Shown here in pieces: positions 6,776 to 8,730 of a DNA stretch of 8,730 nucleotides. Position 1 is the stretch's first letter. Every line of letters starts with the position of its first letter. The stretch is taken from NCBI GenBank assembly GCA_030431085.1, contig JAUIJW010000088.1, positions 1 to 8,730 of the forward strand, written 5' to 3'. This stretch comes from Bacteroidia bacterium. Lineage in GTDB: Bacteria; Bacteroidota; Bacteroidia; Flavobacteriales; Flavobacteriaceae. Made by a program: the position numbers and the translations under genes. Below the pieces are notes generated by a model, which worked only from the letters and a program-made list of their open reading frames with translations, searched no databases and was not told where the DNA came from.

Positions 6776-7354
6776 ATGCCATATAAAATATTCTATAGCT
6801 TTTTAGTCTGTTATTTTTGTTGGAATTTTTGCTTGGCTCAAGAGGTTATGGAAGAAGTGAAAGTTGCCAAAGACTCTTCGTATGCTCATGAAAAAATAGA
6901 TCCATTATCTCCAGCAAGAGCAGCCTTCTACTCTGCAGTATTACCCGGTTTAGGACAAGCCTACAATAAAAAATACTGGAAAATCCCAATAGTTTATGCA
7001 GCTTTGGGTACTGGTATGTACTTCTACATTGATAATAGTAACGAGTTAGATCGATATCAAACAGCATTTAAACTTAGGTTATCTGGTAGACCCGATGAGT
7101 TTAATGGTGAAAATGGCAATCCTAATATTAGCACAGAGGGATTAATTAGGGCTCAAGAAATTTTAAAAAAAAATAGAGATTTATCATTATTTATTACCAT
7201 TGGTTTATATGCGCTTAATATTATTGAAGCTAATGTTGATGCACATTTAGATGATAAAGCTTTTATCCCTAATTTATCATTTAAACCATCATTACAACTT
7301 AACCCATGGAATAGCAGTATAGTAACAGGGGTAAATATTAAATTTGATTTTTAA
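6776..7354 (+). CDS. DUF5683 family exported/membrane protein
   Basis: This 192-residue protein has unknown function. A short N-terminal hydrophobic segment (about 4-20), ending CLAQE, looks like a signal peptide cleaved after Ala21. The conserved core is DPLSPARAAFYSAVLPGLGQ (42-61), then AYNKKYWKIPIVYAALG (62-78), leading into a hydrophobic stretch (about 69-86). A second hydrophobic stretch lies at about 136-151, followed by EANVDAHLDD (151-160). The PGLGQxYN core is shared with small-membrane-protein families such as TM2-like proteins, but no activity is known. The last residues, VNIKFDF, form a beta-like strand ending in Phe, as in many outer-membrane proteins, though the hydrophobic helices argue against a simple barrel. 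The ATG follows the parB stop with no gap (TAAATG) and dapB starts 10 bases after its stop. This gene is therefore an internal member of the cluster and probably translationally coupled to parB. Confidence 0.85.
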   Translation: MPYKIFYSFLVCYFCWNFCLAQEVMEEVKVAKDSSYAHEKIDPLSPARAAFYSAVLPGLGQAYNKKYWKIPIVYAALGTGMYFYIDNSNELDRYQTAFKLRLSGRPDEFNGENGNPNISTEGLIRAQEILKKNRDLSLFITIGLYALNIIEANVDAHLDDKAFIPNLSFKPSLQLNPWNSSIVTGVNIKFDF

Positions 7355-7364
7355 CTAGAACAAT

Positions 7365-8057
7365 ATGAAAATAGCCTTATTTGGATATGGAAGGATGGGT
7401 AAAGCCATAGAAAAAATTGCAATAGAACGGGGACATGAGATCGTGCTAAAAATAGATGTTAATGATAAAGTTTATAATCTAAAGAAAGCAGATGTAGCGA
7501 TAGACTTTAGTAGTCCAACTGCAGCGTATAATAATCTTAAAACTTGTATAGATCAAAATGTTCCAGTGATTTGTGGTACTACAGGATGGCTAGATAAATA
7601 TGATCATATTGTAGAATACTGCAAAGAGAAGAAGGGCGCACTTATTTATGCCTCAAATTTTAGTGTGGGAGTTAATTTGTTTTTTAACCTTACCGAATAT
7701 TTGGCCAAAATCATGCAAAATATCGAAGGCTATGATGTTGGTATGAAAGAAATTCATCATATACACAAGCTTGATGCACCTAGCGGTACCGCAATAACTT
7801 TGGCAGAACAGGTGCTTAAAAGTAAAAAACAATGGAGCATTGATGTACAGAGCGCCGATAACCTTTTTATAGAAGTAGAGAGAGAAGGCGAAGTACCAGG
7901 TACCCATGCAGTAACCTATCAATCTGAAGTCGATCAAATAGAAATTAAGCATACGGCCCATAATCGACAAGGGTTTGCTAAAGGAGCGGTGATAGCTAGC
8001 GAATGGATTTGCGGTAAAACAGGAGTTTTTAGTATGCAAGATGTGTTAAACGGATAG
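7365..8057 (+). CDS. dapB: 4-hydroxy-tetrahydrodipicolinate reductase
   Basis: DapB reduces the product of DapA to tetrahydrodipicolinate with NAD(P)H, in the pathway to meso-diaminopimelate (peptidoglycan) and lysine. The dinucleotide-binding motif GYGRMG is at 7-12, DVAIDFSSP at 43-51 and CGTTGW at 70-75. The catalytic signature HHIHKLDAPSGTA spans 131-143; His131 and Lys135 match the proton donor and catalytic lysine of the E. coli enzyme (His159 and Lys163), and the SGT that follows binds the substrate carboxylate. The C-terminal AHNRQGFAKGAVIAS (198-212) is the usual family ending. At 230 residues it is about 40 shorter than the E. coli enzyme, mainly through a short region after residue 30, which is common in Bacteroidetes. 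It is in line with the upstream genes, with a 10-base gap, so it is probably co-transcribed from parA. No lysine riboswitch is visible. Confidence 0.96.
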   Translation: MKIALFGYGRMGKAIEKIAIERGHEIVLKIDVNDKVYNLKKADVAIDFSSPTAAYNNLKTCIDQNVPVICGTTGWLDKYDHIVEYCKEKKGALIYASNFSVGVNLFFNLTEYLAKIMQNIEGYDVGMKEIHHIHKLDAPSGTAITLAEQVLKSKKQWSIDVQSADNLFIEVEREGEVPGTHAVTYQSEVDQIEIKHTAHNRQGFAKGAVIASEWICGKTGVFSMQDVLNG

Positions 8058-8075
8058 TTTTCCGCGAAAGCGTAA
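8058..8075. repeat. GC-rich half-palindrome in the dapB-lepB gap
   Basis: The only gap between dapB and lepB holds TTTTCCGCGAAAGCGTAA, starting directly after the dapB stop codon. The core CGCGAAAGCG (8063-8072) folds as a 3-bp CGC/GCG stem on a GAAA (GNRA) loop. It also equals the right-hand ten bases of the perfect palindrome CGCTTTCGCGAAAGCG, which from memory is a recurrent intergenic motif in several Flavobacteriaceae. The left arm is degenerate here. Its GC content stands out in an otherwise AT-rich spacer. Confidence 0.4.
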
Positions 8076-8122
8076 CATAATAGCAATAATTGATACATAT
8101 AAGTTAACAAAATAAGTAAGAC

Positions 8123-8626
8123 ATGAGTTTAGATCAATGGTTTATATTTTTCTTGATACTTCAAGTAATTCACTTTTTAGGAACTTGGAAAATTTATGTG
8201 GCGGCAGGAAGAAAAGCTTGGGAGGCTGCTATACCTGTTTATAATGCAGTAATTCTAATGCAAATAATTAATCGGCCTAAATGGTGGGTTGTATTACTTT
8301 TTATACCGATTATTAATCTTTTAATGTTTCCAGTGATTTGGGTAGAAACCATAAGAAGTTTTGGTTTTAACAGTAATAAAGATTCTGTATTGGTAGTGCT
8401 TACACTAGGGTTTTATATTTTTTATATCAATTATTTTGCTAAACTAAATTATATAGAAGAGAGAAGCTTAAAACCAAGAACGGCACTAGGTGAATGGGTA
8501 AGTTCTATTGTATTTGCCATTGTGGCTGCTACTTTGGTACATACCTATTTTATGCAACCTTATACCATACCTACTTCGTCTTTAGAGAAATCGTTATTAA
8601 TTGGTGATTTTTTATTTTCTAGATAG
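8123..8626 (+). CDS. lepB: Signal peptidase I, N-terminal third only (broken after the catalytic serine box)
   Basis: Signal peptidase I cleaves signal peptides of exported proteins at the inner membrane. Residues 1-110 form the extra multi-helix N-terminal region (DUF5684-like) found on Flavobacteriaceae LepB, with hydrophobic segments at about 7-20, 54-72 and 87-103. LGEWVSSIVFAIVAATLVHTY (within 122-142) is the membrane anchor before the protease domain. IPTSSLEKSLLIGDFLF (149-165) is the catalytic serine box; Ser153 aligns with Ser90 of E. coli. Recognisable similarity stops there. After Phe165 the frame reads Ser-Arg-stop, where the family continues with VSKFHYG-like residues and several hundred more, including the catalytic lysine. 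None of the three plus frames downstream restores lepB. As written, the product is inactive. Since LepB is essential unless duplicated, this is either a real disruption or a join of unrelated sequence at about 8618-8626. Confidence 0.85.
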   Translation: MSLDQWFIFFLILQVIHFLGTWKIYVAAGRKAWEAAIPVYNAVILMQIINRPKWWVVLLFIPIINLLMFPVIWVETIRSFGFNSNKDSVLVVLTLGFYIFYINYFAKLNYIEERSLKPRTALGEWVSSIVFAIVAATLVHTYFMQPYTIPTSSLEKSLLIGDFLFSR

Positions 8627-8730
8627 GGGTAGGCGTAAAGCAGGTCTTCTTTATTTAAAATGACTTTTTTTAGATCTGTGTCTTTGACTTCAACAATAAA
8701 TTTTTCGTTTCTTGAATTTTTTAGCTCATC
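8560..8730 (-). CDS. Unrecognised open frame on the minus strand, entering from the right edge (partial)
   Basis: The minus strand is open from 8730 down to a TAA at 8560-8562. Only the 37 codons from 8730 to 8620 lie beyond the lepB break. They read DELKNSRNEKFIVEVKDTDL (first 20) and then KKVILNKEDLLYAYPYL. The mix of charged and aliphatic residues looks like real protein, and the other five frames of this stretch are broken by stops. The last 19 codons (8619-8563) are simply lepB read antisense, so the natural C-terminus has probably been lost or replaced at the junction. I do not recognise the family. No start codon is in the window. Its opposite orientation to lepB fits a foreign piece joined at this point, by an insertion or by chimeric assembly. 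Confidence 0.35.
   Translation of the reverse strand, partial: DELKNSRNEKFIVEVKDTDLKKVILNKEDLLYAYPYLENKKSPINNDFSKDEVGMV

Noticed and set aside
7653..8039. 128-codon minus-strand open frame inside dapB
   Set aside because: It is fully antisense to a conserved enzyme, and its sequence is explained by dapB codon bias; no promoter or independent evidence is seen.
8627..8730. Frameshift in lepB as the cause of the truncation
   Set aside because: All three plus frames after 8626 meet stops quickly and none shows the SKFHYG-like continuation, so a simple indel does not explain the break.

Overview
This is an AT-rich window with the gene content, start-site context and promoter style of a member of the Flavobacteriaceae (Bacteroidetes). 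Evidence for this is the order parA-parB-DUF5683-dapB-lepB, a Bacteroidetes-type GlmU-like protein, a carB that stops at about 950 residues, a lepB with the N-terminal extension of this group, and promoters of the TTG / TAnnTTTG type instead of the usual -35/-10. No phage, IS or CRISPR is visible. Most of the window is core chromosome.

Left part (1-3933). A GlmU-like nucleotidyltransferase runs leftwards out of the window (1-256, minus). It diverges from a small DUF302 protein (369-764, plus). A leftward unit follows: rpmH (3775-3933, minus, only 52 codons) ends at a strong hairpin, and carB (799-3648, minus) starts just beyond it and ends at a second hairpin close to its stop. carB makes carbamoyl phosphate for arginine and pyrimidine synthesis; it lacks the C-terminal allosteric domain found in E. 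coli.

Right part (4096-8730). A dienoyl-CoA-reductase-like SDR (4096-4977) stands alone and diverges from rpmH. After a 138-base gap with a candidate promoter, a tight rightward cluster begins: parA and parB overlap by 8 bases, parB and a DUF5683 exported/membrane protein abut as TAAATG, dapB follows after 10 bases, and lepB after 65. The cluster joins chromosome partitioning (ParA/ParB), diaminopimelate synthesis for peptidoglycan and lysine (DapB), protein export (LepB) and one envelope protein of unknown function.

The right edge is abnormal. lepB is clearly recognisable through the catalytic serine box, then breaks at about 8618-8626 after 167 codons where about 500 or more are expected. 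The last ~110 bases do not look like lepB. Instead they are open on the minus strand as the end of an unrecognised protein. The break is either a real rearrangement or insertion, or a chimeric join near the end of the assembled sequence. I see no clear new defence or mobile system. The points most worth checking are this junction, the DUF5683 gene inside the parAB-dapB-lepB cluster, and the minimal CarB.
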